A stretch of DNA of 35,458 nucleotides. It comes from Rubritepida sp. (GTDB lineage: Bacteria > Pseudomonadota > Alphaproteobacteria > Acetobacterales > Acetobacteraceae). The notes below the pieces were generated by a model. That model made no database searches, was not told the DNA's origin, and saw nothing but the letters and a program-made list of their open reading frames with translations. This document shows positions 9,232-18,671 of the stretch, in pieces (position 1 is the stretch's first letter; the number at the start of each line of letters is the position of its first letter). A program made the translations under genes and the position numbers. Where the stretch lies: the NCBI GenBank assembly GCA_028291455.1, contig JAQGHY010000236.1:1-35458 (forward strand), read 5' to 3'.

Positions 9232-10071
9232 ATGAGCCTCGCCCTGTCCCCCCCAGAGACGCTCGCGGCCGTGATTGCCGAGCTGAACTACCTGGCCCCC
9301 ATCGACGGCCGCGCCAGGACCTACACGCACGAGCCGCCGCCCGGCGAGCCGCGGAGCAATGTACAACCCGACCCCCATCGCGTGACCATCCGCAACGCGC
9401 GTGCGGCGATCGGTATTTCGCTCGACACCTCAGGATTTGGCCTCGTCGAGCACGCCACGGCCGTGACTGATTTCAGCGATGAGGCGCAGATTCGCGACAT
9501 CTACTACCCCGAGAGCATCGAGGTGATCCGCCAAGCGACCGGCGCCGATCGCGTCTTCGTCTTCGACCACACCCTGCGCCGCCGCATTCTCGGGCAGGAG
9601 GACAACCGGGACGGCCCGCGCCAGCCCGCGACCCGCGTGCATGTGGACCACACCGCGAAGTCCGGACCGCAACGGGTGCGCGACCTGCTCCCCGACGAAG
9701 CGGAGGAGCTGCTGAAGGGCCGCGTGCAGGTGGTGAACCTTTGGCGGCCGATCCGTGGCCCAGTCTTGGACTCGCCGCTTGCTTTCGCCGACGCACGCAC
9801 CGTGCCCTTCAGCGACTACGTGCCATCCGACCTCATCTACCCGCATCGCGTGGGCGAGACCTACAGCGTCCGCTACAACCCAGCGCATCGCTGGTTCTAT
9901 GTCCCGCAGCTGCGCACGGACGAGGCGCTGCTGATCAAGTGCTACGATAGCGAGACGGACGGCCGCGCGCGCTTCGTGCCCCACAGCGCCTTCCATGATC
10001 CTACGACGCCGCCCGATGCGCCGCCGCGCGAAAGCATCGAGCTGCGCACGCTGGTCTTCCACCGCCAGTAA
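9232..10071 (+). CDS. CmcJ/NvfI (GA4-desaturase-like) family oxidoreductase
   Basis: 'RVHVDHTAKSGPQRVRDLLPDEAEELLKGRVQVVNLWRPIRGPVLDSPLAFADARTV', 'LLIKCYDSETDGRARFVPHSAFHDP'; RBS ggagag before ATG 9232. Confidence 0.88.
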   Translation: MSLALSPPETLAAVIAELNYLAPIDGRARTYTHEPPPGEPRSNVQPDPHRVTIRNARAAIGISLDTSGFGLVEHATAVTDFSDEAQIRDIYYPESIEVIRQATGADRVFVFDHTLRRRILGQEDNRDGPRQPATRVHVDHTAKSGPQRVRDLLPDEAEELLKGRVQVVNLWRPIRGPVLDSPLAFADARTVPFSDYVPSDLIYPHRVGETYSVRYNPAHRWFYVPQLRTDEALLIKCYDSETDGRARFVPHSAFHDPTTPPDAPPRESIELRTLVFHRQ

Positions 10072-10141
10072 GGCATGTCCCGCCGAAGGCAGCGGGGCGT
10101 TCTCCTCGCCGCCACCTGTGCGGCTTAATCTGGAGACTTTC

Positions 10142-11110
10142 ATGCGGATCCACCGCCGGCACTTGCTGGCCTCTCCTGCGCTTGCCGTCTTTCCAGAGGC
10201 CGCCCAGGCCGCGACCTATCCCGACCGCGCACTCCGCTATGTCGTGCCCTTCCAGGCCGGGGCGCTGAACGACCTCCTTGCCCGCCACGTGGCGCGCAAC
10301 CTCAGCCCGCGGCTGGGCCAACCAGTTGTCGTGGAGAACCGCGTCGGCGCCGGCGGCGCGGTCGGAACGCAGTACGTCGTCCAGCAGCCGGCCGACGGCT
10401 ACACGTTGCTCAACAGCACGAGCGGCGTGTTGTGCATCGTCCCGCACATCCTCGATGCCCCGTTCGATCCATTCCGTGACTTCACGCCCGTCGGCTTTCC
10501 GGGCGAGGGCTTCACGGTGCTAGCAGTGCATCCTTCGCTACCCGTGAACACGCTGCCGGAGCTGGTGGCCTATGCCAGGGCCAATCCGGGCAAGCTCAAC
10601 TACAGCTCTGCCGGCAATGGCTCCTTCGGCCATATCCAGGGCGAGCTGCTCAAGCAGCTCGCCGAGGTCGACGCGGTGCACGTGCCTTTCCCCGGCAGCG
10701 CGGGCGCGCTCAACAGTACCATCGCCGGCGACACGCAGTTCATCTTCGACTCCTATGCCCTGCAGCACGCCCAGGCCGGCCGGCTGCGCGCCATCGCCAT
10801 CACGGGTCCGGGCCGCTGGAGCGAGGCGCCGGATCTGCCCAATGTGAAGGAGGTCGGGCTCGCCAATTGGCCGGTGAACCCGTGGTGGGCGATCCTGGTG
10901 AAGGCCGGCACGCCTCCCAAGATCGTGGCCGCGCTGAACCGCCATCTCAACGAGGCCTTCGAGGATCCGGCGCTGCTGGAGCCGCTCACCAAGGGCCTCG
11001 GCCTGCGGCCGGAGCGGCTGAGCCCCGAGCAGATCCTCGAGAAGATCCGCCACGACCACGCCGTCTACGGCGACCTCGTCCGCCGCATCGGCCTGTCCAC
11101 CCGTTCCTGA
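10142..11110 (+). CDS. Bug-family (TctC-like) substrate-binding protein
   Basis: 'YPDRALRYVVPFQAGALNDLLARHVARNLSPRLGQPVVVENRVGAGGAVGTQYVVQQPADGYTLLNST'. Confidence 0.92.
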   Translation: MRIHRRHLLASPALAVFPEAAQAATYPDRALRYVVPFQAGALNDLLARHVARNLSPRLGQPVVVENRVGAGGAVGTQYVVQQPADGYTLLNSTSGVLCIVPHILDAPFDPFRDFTPVGFPGEGFTVLAVHPSLPVNTLPELVAYARANPGKLNYSSAGNGSFGHIQGELLKQLAEVDAVHVPFPGSAGALNSTIAGDTQFIFDSYALQHAQAGRLRAIAITGPGRWSEAPDLPNVKEVGLANWPVNPWWAILVKAGTPPKIVAALNRHLNEAFEDPALLEPLTKGLGLRPERLSPEQILEKIRHDHAVYGDLVRRIGLSTRS

Positions 11111-11127
11111 TCCTACGGAGAAACATC

Positions 11128-11718
11128 TTGACCGAACACAAGCCGCGCGACGAAGCCACCTCCTTCCTGCGCATCACCGAGCCGCAGAAGGTCACGCCCG
11201 AGCTCGCAGAGCTCCAGGACGAGGAGAAGGCGCGCAAGGGCTATGTCCGCCACGGGCTCACCCTCCCCTTCCGGCCGGAGCACCTGGTCGCCAGCCAGCG
11301 CTTCGTGAACCTGCTGGTGCGTGGCCCAAACGGGCTTCTGCCCTTCCGCGAGCGCGAGCTGCTGGCACTCGTCGTCAGCGTGGAGAACCGCTGCGACGTC
11401 TGCACCATCCAGCACGCGACGGCCTAGCAGAAGACCGGCGTTCCGAAGGATCTGGTGGACATGCTCACGGTGAATTGGCGGCGCGCCCCGCTCAGCGAGC
11501 GCGACCGCGCGCTGGCCGATTTCGCCACCAAACTGACGCGGTATCCCGCCGACGCCGACGAGAGCTACATCGACGGGTTGCGCGCTGTCGGCCTCAGTGA
11601 GGAGGAGATCGTCGAGGTCGCCCAGATCGTCGGCATCTTCAACTACACCAACCGGGTCACTGGCGTGCTCGGCACGCGGCTGAACCCAGAGGCGCACGCC
11701 GCCTACCGCGCCGGCTGA
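11128..11718 (+). pseudogene. AhpD-like carboxymuconolactone decarboxylase family protein interrupted by an in-frame TAG (11425-11427)
   Basis: TTG start with ggag RBS; 'ENRCDVCTIQHATA*QKTGVPKDLVDMLTVNWRRAPLSERDRALADFATKLTRYP...' reads through in one frame and aligns with the intact paralog at 27184-27780. Confidence 0.8.
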
Positions 11719-13104
11719 AGCCCCGGACTGCCAGGCGTCAGCAGGTGCCGGGCCCTGGCGGCGGGATGGGTCCCGGGTAGCCGCGCGCGTCCGGGTCCGT
11801 AGAGTTTGTCCCGCAAGGTCCCGGGCGCATAAGCGTGTTTGAAGCGGCCGCGCCGCTGCAGTTCGGGCACCACCAGCGTGCCGAAATCCTCAAAGCCGCC
11901 GGGCAGCAGCGCGTAGCTAAGATTCAAGCCGTCCACCAGACTCATCCACCCAGCGCTCGATCGCATCCGCCACCTGCCCCGGCGAACCGACGAATACGGG
12001 ACCGCGGCCACCGATCGCGACATGCTCGGCGATCTCGCGCAGGGTCCAGACGCGGCTGGGGTCGGCGGTGGTGAAGACCTCCAGGGCGGAGAAGATGCCT
12101 GCCTCCTGTTTCTGGTGGCGCACCGGCTCGTCCAGCGAGAAGCGCGAGAAGTCGATGCCCGTCCAGGCGGAATAGAGGACCAGCGCTCCCTCGATATCGA
12201 TGTAGCGCCTGTAGTCGGCGAGCTTCGCCTGCGCCTCCTCCTCCGTGCGGCCAATGATGGTCGTGGCCAGTGAGAAAAAAAGCAGCTCGGCGGGGTCGCG
12301 GCCGTTTGCGGCGGCGCGGCGGCGCGTGTCGGCCACAATCGGGGCCAAGGCCTGCGCCGTCGGGCCGCTGACGAAGATACACTCGGCATGCTGCGCGGCG
12401 AAGGCGCGGCCGCGGCCCGATGCCCCGGCCTGGTAGAGCACCGGCGTGCGCTGCGGCGAGGGCTCGGCGAGATGGATGGCGTCGGTCGAGAAACGCTTCC
12501 CGCTTCGGCGCACGGGCCGAACCTTCGCCGGATCGACGAAGACGCCGCTGGCTTTGTCGCGTCGCACCGCGTCATCGTCCCAGCTGCCCTCCCAGAGTTC
12601 GTAGACCAGGTCGAGATACTCGTCGGCGACGTCGTACCGCTCATCATGCGGGATCAGCTCGGCTCCGGTCGCCCGCGCGCCGCTTGCGGAATGGCCTGTG
12701 ACGATGTTCCAGCCGATGCGCCCTTTGGTGAGATGGTCGAGCGTCGTCATCCGGCGCGCGAAGGCATAGGGCGGTTCCTGGATCGCGTTGCTGGTGACGC
12801 CGAAGCCCAGATGCTCCGTCACCAGCGCCATCGCCGAGATCGAGAGCAGCGGGTCGTTCTTCGGCACGTGCACGCCGCCGCGCAGCGCTGCGTCGAGGCT
12901 ACCGCCATAGACGTCATTGGTTCCCAGGCTGTCGGCGGTAAACATGCCGTCGAACAGCCCGCGCTCGAGGGTACGGGCTAACCCGGTCCAGAACTCCAAT
13001 CGGTTGTAATCGGCGGAGCGGTCATCAGGATGCCGCCAGAGGCCCGGCGTCTGGTGCACGGGGCTCTGCAGGGTGAAGGCATTGACGCGGATCTGCTTGG
13101 GCAT
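11703..13104 (-). pseudogene. NtaA/SnaA/DszA-type LLM-class FMN-dependent monooxygenase, frameshifted near 11930-11950
   Basis: 'HQTPGLWRHPDDRSADYNRLEFWTGLARTLERGLFDGMFTADSLG...' in one frame stopping at 11917; expected C-terminus 'VDGLNLSYALLPGGFEDFGTLVVPELQRRGRFKHAYAPGTLRDKL' in the neighbouring frame. Confidence 0.85.
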
Positions 13105-13106
13105 CG

Positions 13107-13430
13107 TCAGCGGGACGAGGCCGCGGTGCCGATCGGCGCATGGGTGACGGCGCTCAGCTCCTCGTTCACCTCGAAGACACGCGCCGTCAGGTCCGTGCCA
13201 CCGGCCTCGGTCAGCGATTTGGAGACCTGCTCGGCCCAGTTCCTCGCGCTCGGTACGTCGTCGAAGAGGTAGATGCCGCCGCGCAGGCCTGTCTCGGCGC
13301 TGGAGATCCAGGTCTTCCAGCGGAAGCCCGGCAGGCCGTTGATGCGCTCGGCTGAGGCAAAGCGCGCGGCCAGCGAGGTCTGCTGCTGTGTGGCGCTGGG
13401 CCGATAGTTCACCTGAAGAATAGCGGGCAT
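13107..13430 (-). CDS. YdhR-family putative monooxygenase
   Basis: 'MPAILQVNYRPSATQQQTSLAARFASAERINGLPGFRWKTWISSAETGLRGGIYLFDDVPSARNW'. Confidence 0.8.
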   Translation of the reverse strand: MPAILQVNYRPSATQQQTSLAARFASAERINGLPGFRWKTWISSAETGLRGGIYLFDDVPSARNWAEQVSKSLTEAGGTDLTARVFEVNEELSAVTHAPIGTAASSR

Positions 13431-13451
13431 CGTGTTCTCCTGTTGTGGTTG

Positions 13452-14438
13452 TCAGACGGGCCGCACGCCGGTCAGCCGGACGACTTCGTCCCACCGCCGG
13501 AGCTCGGTTCGGATCAGGTCGGCGAAGGCCTGCGGGCCGGTCGCGGCCGGCAGCAGGCTGAGCTGGTCAAAGCGCCGCTGGATCGTGGCCGAAGTCTCGG
13601 CCCGAGCGATCACCGCGTGCAGCCGCGCAACTACCGGCTCCGGTACGCCGGCCGGGCCGAGCACGCCGAACCAGTGCTCGACCACGATATCCACGCCCTG
13701 CTCGCGAAAGGTCGGCACGTCCGGATAAGACTCCAGGCGCCCCTCGCCCGAGATGGCGAGGATCCTCAGCTTGCCGTCCTCGATCAGGCTGCAGGCCGTG
13801 GCGATGGGCGAGAAGGCGGCGTCCAGCGTGCCGGCTGCGAGATCCTGCACGACCGGGCCGGAGCCGCGATAGGGAATGTCCACGATCGGGATGCCCGTAC
13901 GCAGGCGAAGCAATCCGGCCATGAGGTGCGAGACGGCCCCCACGCCGCCATTGCCGAAGCTGAGACCGTTGGGCCTGGAGCGCGCTAGCGACACCAGCTC
14001 AGCGATGTTCTGGGCGGCAAGCGTGCTTTTCACCAGCAGCGCCTGCGGCGAGACCGCGGCTAGCGTCACCGGCGTGAAGTCGCCGATCGGGTCATAGGGG
14101 ATGCTGTAGCCGCCTGCCGCCTGCACGGCGGGAACGATGGCATGACTCATATCCACCAGGACGAAGCTGTGGCCATCCGGCGCGGCGCGCGCGACAGCCT
14201 CGGTGCCCAGTACGGCCGCGCCTCCGGGACGGTTCTCGACCATGACGGTCTGGCCGAGGATCGGGCCCAACTCCGCAGCGAGCAGCCTGGCGACGATGTC
14301 CACCGTGCCACCGGGCGCATAGGGGGCGACGAGGCGAATGGGACGCGTGGGCCAGCCAGCCTCGTCGGCTCTTGCTCCCCACGCGGCCAGGGGCACGGCG
14401 GCCAGCGCTGCCAGGGCGGTGCGCCGGGACAGCCTCAT
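13452..14438 (-). CDS. Bug-family (TctC-like) substrate-binding protein
   Basis: 'WPTRPIRLVAPYAPGGTVDIVARLLAAELGPILGQTVMVENRPGGAAVLGTEAVARAAPDGHSFVL'. Confidence 0.92.
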   Translation of the reverse strand: MRLSRRTALAALAAVPLAAWGARADEAGWPTRPIRLVAPYAPGGTVDIVARLLAAELGPILGQTVMVENRPGGAAVLGTEAVARAAPDGHSFVLVDMSHAIVPAVQAAGGYSIPYDPIGDFTPVTLAAVSPQALLVKSTLAAQNIAELVSLARSRPNGLSFGNGGVGAVSHLMAGLLRLRTGIPIVDIPYRGSGPVVQDLAAGTLDAAFSPIATACSLIEDGKLRILAISGEGRLESYPDVPTFREQGVDIVVEHWFGVLGPAGVPEPVVARLHAVIARAETSATIQRRFDQLSLLPAATGPQAFADLIRTELRRWDEVVRLTGVRPV

Positions 14439-14674
14439 GACTGGACCAGGCTCGCGAGGACCACGAGCGCGAGTGCGGCGAACAGAGCCGCAAGGCCGCG
14501 GGGCATGTGCGAGATCATGGGAGCTTCCTTTTGAGGAGAGGCAGCGGGTAGGGTGCCTGCGCATCGCGCCTCCTCAAGCCGCGTCTCGAGCACGGCGAGG
14601 TACCAGCCGGCATCGGACTCGGCGACGAGGACGACGAGAGCGCTGTCCTCGATAAACGGATTGGAAAGTCGCAT
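14435..14674 (-). CDS. small protein: N-terminal 'MRLS' domain fused to C-terminal single TM segment (or two overlapping tiny ORFs, the second starting at 14518)
   Basis: 'MRLSNPFIEDSALVVLVAESDAGWYLAVLETRLEE...' resembles the ORF at 22760-23011; C-term 'GLAALFAALALVVLASLVQS'; stop overlaps the next ATG (ATGA). Confidence 0.5.
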   Translation of the reverse strand: MRLSNPFIEDSALVVLVAESDAGWYLAVLETRLEEARCAGTLPAASPQKEAPMISHMPRGLAALFAALALVVLASLVQS

Positions 14675-14707
14675 GCGGACCTCCGGAGCCGCCGTTGCGC
14701 TGTACGT

Positions 14708-16309
14708 TCATGGTGCTGATGGCTCGGGGCTGACAGAGGTGGCGAGGGTCTGCTCGTCCGAACGCGCCTCGTAGCGGAGGCCTCGCTGCAACGCCCAGGC
14801 GTTCCGCAGCAGGAAGAGCGGCACGATGCCGACGTCATCCGTCTCCAGCTTCACCGCTTGGCGCAGCAGCTCCTCGCGCTCCGCATCGTCGATCGTGGTG
14901 ATCGCGCGTTCCGTCAGCGCGTCGAGCCGCGGATTGCTGTAGCGGCTGAAGTTTGGCGAACCCCAGCCGCGCGCGCGGTCATAGGTACCGACGACGTTGC
15001 GCAGCAGATAGGAGGCCTCGCCCGTCGAGCTGCCCCATCCGCCCAGCCGGAAGCCGAACTCCTGCCGCGGCCCACGCGTCACGTAGCTCGACCAGGGCAG
15101 CGATTCGATCTGGGTGCGAACACCGATGCGCGTCCAGAACTGCGCCACGGCCTGAGAGGTCGAGAGGTCGCCGGGATACCTGTCGTTCGGCGTGCTTAGC
15201 GTCACGCGGAAGCCCTGGGGGTAGCCGGCTTCCGCCAGCAGCCGCCGCGCCTCGGCAGGATCGAAGGCAGGCACGCCCACGTCTGGGTTGTGGGAGTAGC
15301 TCCCCTCCGGCAGCCATTGCCCCGTTGGGATCGCGGCACCGTGCATGATGCGATCGGCCAGCGCACGGCGGTCGATCGCGATGGAGAGCGCCCGGCGGAC
15401 ACGGACGTCCTGGAAGGGGTTGCGTGGCAGCCGCTCGCCATTGTTGTCCGTTACGCCGGGTACGTCCCCGCCCTGGCGGGAGAAGTCGGCCTGCAGATAG
15501 ATCAGCCGCACTCCAGTGGTCTCGGCGATGGTCAACCGCGGCTCTCGCCGCAGCCGGGGCAGGTCGGCGCCCGGCACTTGGTCGATCAGGTCCACGTCGC
15601 CTGCCAAGACGGCCGCGCTACGCGAGCCGTCATTGGGAAGGAAGCGGAAGTTTACCCGCGCCCAGGGCTGGGCTGGACCCCACCATGCGTCGTTGCGGGC
15701 GAAGACTGCGCCCTCGCCGGGGCGGTAGCTGACGAAGCGGTAGGGGCCGGTGCCGATGGAGGCGCGGCCGCTGTTGTAGTCGGCCGGATTCGCGTCCGTC
15801 CCAACGTGGCGCGAGATGACCTGCACCGAGGCGATATCGTTGGGCAGCAGCGGGTTCGGCCGCGCCGAATGCAGTCGGATCGTGAGCGCATCCACCACCT
15901 CCACGCGCGTGATGGAGCGAACGGCGCCGGAGAAGCCGCCGGGGCTGCCCTGGACATTCGGCACCCGCTGGATGGTGAAGGCGATATCGTCAGCGGTCAG
16001 CGGCCGACCGTCATGCCAGGTGACGTTCGGGCGGAGGCGGAACTCCCAGACCGTTGGCTCCACGGCTGTCCAGCTCTCGGCGAGGGCGGGGATAAGGCGG
16101 GCCTGGGCGTCGCGGCCGACCAGCGCGTCGAAGACATGGCCGGTGAGCGCGAAGTTCGAAGTGGTGTTGGAAAAATGCGGGTCGGCCGAGTTGACCGGAT
16201 TGGCAAGGCCGACGGTGAGCGTTTGCGTCAGCCCCGCCGGCGCGAGGACCAGGAAGAGTGCAGCCACCACCACACGTTCGGCGCGTGGAGAAAGAAAGGC
16301 GTAAGGCAT
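14708..16309 (-). CDS. ABC transporter substrate-binding protein, family 5 (peptide/nickel/opine type)
   Basis: 'LAESWTAVEPTVWEFRLRPNVTWHDGRPLTADDIAFTIQRV', 'IGTGPYRFVSYRPGEGAVFARNDAWWG', 'ALSIAIDRRALADRIMHGAAIPTGQWLPEGSY'. Confidence 0.93.
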   Translation of the reverse strand: MPYAFLSPRAERVVVAALFLVLAPAGLTQTLTVGLANPVNSADPHFSNTTSNFALTGHVFDALVGRDAQARLIPALAESWTAVEPTVWEFRLRPNVTWHDGRPLTADDIAFTIQRVPNVQGSPGGFSGAVRSITRVEVVDALTIRLHSARPNPLLPNDIASVQVISRHVGTDANPADYNSGRASIGTGPYRFVSYRPGEGAVFARNDAWWGPAQPWARVNFRFLPNDGSRSAAVLAGDVDLIDQVPGADLPRLRREPRLTIAETTGVRLIYLQADFSRQGGDVPGVTDNNGERLPRNPFQDVRVRRALSIAIDRRALADRIMHGAAIPTGQWLPEGSYSHNPDVGVPAFDPAEARRLLAEAGYPQGFRVTLSTPNDRYPGDLSTSQAVAQFWTRIGVRTQIESLPWSSYVTRGPRQEFGFRLGGWGSSTGEASYLLRNVVGTYDRARGWGSPNFSRYSNPRLDALTERAITTIDDAEREELLRQAVKLETDDVGIVPLFLLRNAWALQRGLRYEARSDEQTLATSVSPEPSAP

Positions 16310-16425
16310 GGCGTGTGACCTTGTTGTTCTGGAGCCGAGGACTGTGGGAAGCGCGCGGGCGAGTTCTCGCAGCGGGTTCAGATTGGACAGACGCGCTCGG
16401 CCTGGAGGCCGGTGGATGGCATTCC

Positions 16426-17730
16426 TCATTCCGCTGCTGCCGGCACGGCGACGGCATCGAGGGCCTGGTCCAGATCCTCGAGGATATCGTCGATATGCTC
16501 GAGGCCGATGGAGAGCCGCACATAGCCTGGCGTCACCCCCGTCGCTCGCTGCTCCGCCTCGGAGAGCTGGCTGTGCGTGGTGCTGGCGGGATGGATCGCC
16601 AAGCTGCGCGCGTCGCCGATATTTGCGACATGATAGAAGAGCTTGAGCGCATCGATCAGGCGCGTACCCGCTGTTACCCCGCCGCGCAGTTCAATCCCGA
16701 CAAGCCCGCCGTAGCCGCCGGTTAGATAGCGGTCGGCTCGAGCTCGGCTCTCGCCGCCTTGCTGAGAAGGATAGATGACCCGCCGCACCTCGGGTCGCCG
16801 CGCCAGCCATTCCGCTACCGCCAAGGCATTGTTGGAATGCTGCCGAATGCGCAGCGGAAGAGTCTCGACGCCCTGCAGGATCTGAAAGGCGTTGAAGGGC
16901 GAGAGCGGCGCGCCAAGGTCGCGCTGCACGGAACTGCGCACCGCCGCAATATAGGGCGGCACGCCAAGCTTCGGTGCGGCCTCGGTCCAGATGGTGCCGT
17001 GGTAGCTGGGATCCGGCTCGTTCAGCAGGGGCTGGCGCGCGGGATGTGCAGCCCAATCAAAGTTCGCGCCATCGATGATGGCGCCGGCGATAGAGGTGCC
17101 GTGACCGCCCAGGTATTTGGTAGCCGAATAGACGACAATCGCTGCGCCGTGGTCGAAGGGCCGCGCCAGGAGTGGTGCCGCGGTGTTGTCCAGGATCAAT
17201 GGGATGCCGAGTGGGCGACCGATCGCCGCCACTTCCGCGATGGGAAAGACCACCAGCTTCGGGTTGGGAAGCGTTTCGCCGTAATAGGCGCGCGTGCGAT
17301 CGTCCGTGGCGCGGCGGAAGTTCTCGGGGTCGGCGGGGTCGACGAAGCGGGTCTCGATCCCCAACCGCTTCAGCGTGTTGGCGAATAGATTCCAGGTGCC
17401 GCCATAGAGGTCCGTGGAGGAGACGATGTTGTCGCCGGCCTGCGCCAGGGCGAGCACCGAGAAGGCGGAAGCCGCTTGGCCGGAGCCCAGGGCGAGCGCG
17501 CCCGCGCCGCCCTCCAGCGCCGCAAGCCGGCGCTCCAGCACGTCCACCGTAGGATTGCCGGTGCGCGAGTAGATGAAGCCCAGCTGCTCCAGCCCGAAGA
17601 GGCTGCGCGCATGCTCGGAGTCCTGGAACTGATAGGAGGTGGTTTGGTAGATCGGCACCGCTACGGCGCCGTTGGTGGGATCCGCGCGCCAGCCGGCGTG
17701 CAGGGCTTGGGTCTCGGGGCGATGAGTCAT
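16426..17730 (-). CDS. metY: O-acetylhomoserine sulfhydrylase family, PLP-dependent
   Basis: 'TQALHAGWRADPTNGAVAVPIYQTTSYQF', 'FIYSRTGNPTVDVLERRLAALEGG', PLP Lys in 'VVYSATKYLGGHGTSIAGAI', 'SLAIHPASTTHSQLSEAEQ'. Confidence 0.95.
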   Translation of the reverse strand: MTHRPETQALHAGWRADPTNGAVAVPIYQTTSYQFQDSEHARSLFGLEQLGFIYSRTGNPTVDVLERRLAALEGGAGALALGSGQAASAFSVLALAQAGDNIVSSTDLYGGTWNLFANTLKRLGIETRFVDPADPENFRRATDDRTRAYYGETLPNPKLVVFPIAEVAAIGRPLGIPLILDNTAAPLLARPFDHGAAIVVYSATKYLGGHGTSIAGAIIDGANFDWAAHPARQPLLNEPDPSYHGTIWTEAAPKLGVPPYIAAVRSSVQRDLGAPLSPFNAFQILQGVETLPLRIRQHSNNALAVAEWLARRPEVRRVIYPSQQGGESRARADRYLTGGYGGLVGIELRGGVTAGTRLIDALKLFYHVANIGDARSLAIHPASTTHSQLSEAEQRATGVTPGYVRLSIGLEHIDDILEDLDQALDAVAVPAAAE

Positions 17731-17732
17731 GG

Positions 17733-18671
17733 TCAGCTCCCCGTCACGGCGAAGGTGGTGTCGAAGGCCTCCGACACCCGGATGGGGCGCGATAGGACGC
17801 CGAATTCGACGGCCTCATCGCTGGCCCGCTGCAGTTCTGCCAGCAGCGGCGCATCGATTGGGACCACGCGGGTCCGGGTGGTTTCATAGGCGCGCTGCAG
17901 GAAGCGCTCCTGGATGCGCGTCAGCTCGGAGGTGTTGCGCGCGAAGGCCGGGATGTTGTCCTGCGTCCAGGACCAGCCGCGCGCCACCCGCTGCAGGAAG
18001 TCTTGCAGCAGCGGGCGTTTCTCGCGCAGCGCGTTCTCGTGCACGGAGATGAAATAGGCCGTCGGCGAGAGCCCGGTCGCATCCACGAGCGTGCGCGCCC
18101 CGAAACCCAGGATCTCGATGGAGTTGTAGGGCTCCCAGGCCGCCCAGGCGTCGACAGCCCCCGTGCGGAAGGCGAGCGAGGCGTCGCCCGGCGCGAGGTG
18201 CACGATGTCCACCTCGGAGGGAGAAATGCCTTCGCGCTTCAGCGCGGCGCGGACAAGGAACTGGCCCCAGCCGCCGCGATTGCCCACAACCTTCTTGCCC
18301 CGAAGATCGGCGACGGTGCGGATGGCGCTGTCGCCCCGCACCAGGATGCCTTGCGAAGCCTGACTGTCCCGCGTCACTCCGATCGCCTTGATCGGCGCGC
18401 CATTGGCATAGCTGTTGAAGAAGGCGAGGTCGCCCTGCGTGCCGAGGTCGATGGCAGCAGCGTTCAGCGCCTCCAGCAGCGGCGCGGCGAAAGGGAACTC
18501 ACTCCATTCGATGCGGTAAGGAAGATCGCGCGCCTGGCCGGAGACCTCGATGAGCGAGCGCAAACCGCCTTTCTGGTTGCCGATGCGCAGGACGGGCGTC
18601 GATTGCGCCAGCGCCGGCAGCGCCAGCGTGGCAGCCGCGCCGGCGCCGAGGATCCGTCGTGTGATATTCAT
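17733..18671 (-). CDS. ssuA: aliphatic sulfonate ABC transporter substrate-binding protein (copy 1 of tandem pair)
   Basis: 'TPVLRIGNQKGGLRSLIEVSGQARDLPYRIEWSEFPFAAPLLEALNAAAIDLGTQGDLAF'. Confidence 0.92.
   Translation of the reverse strand: MNITRRILGAGAAATLALPALAQSTPVLRIGNQKGGLRSLIEVSGQARDLPYRIEWSEFPFAAPLLEALNAAAIDLGTQGDLAFFNSYANGAPIKAIGVTRDSQASQGILVRGDSAIRTVADLRGKKVVGNRGGWGQFLVRAALKREGISPSEVDIVHLAPGDASLAFRTGAVDAWAAWEPYNSIEILGFGARTLVDATGLSPTAYFISVHENALREKRPLLQDFLQRVARGWSWTQDNIPAFARNTSELTRIQERFLQRAYETTRTRVVPIDAPLLAELQRASDEAVEFGVLSRPIRVSEAFDTTFAVTGS

Noticed and set aside
15290-16318. Plus-strand 342-aa ORF
   Set aside because: Entirely antisense to the family-5 substrate-binding protein; no recognisable motifs.
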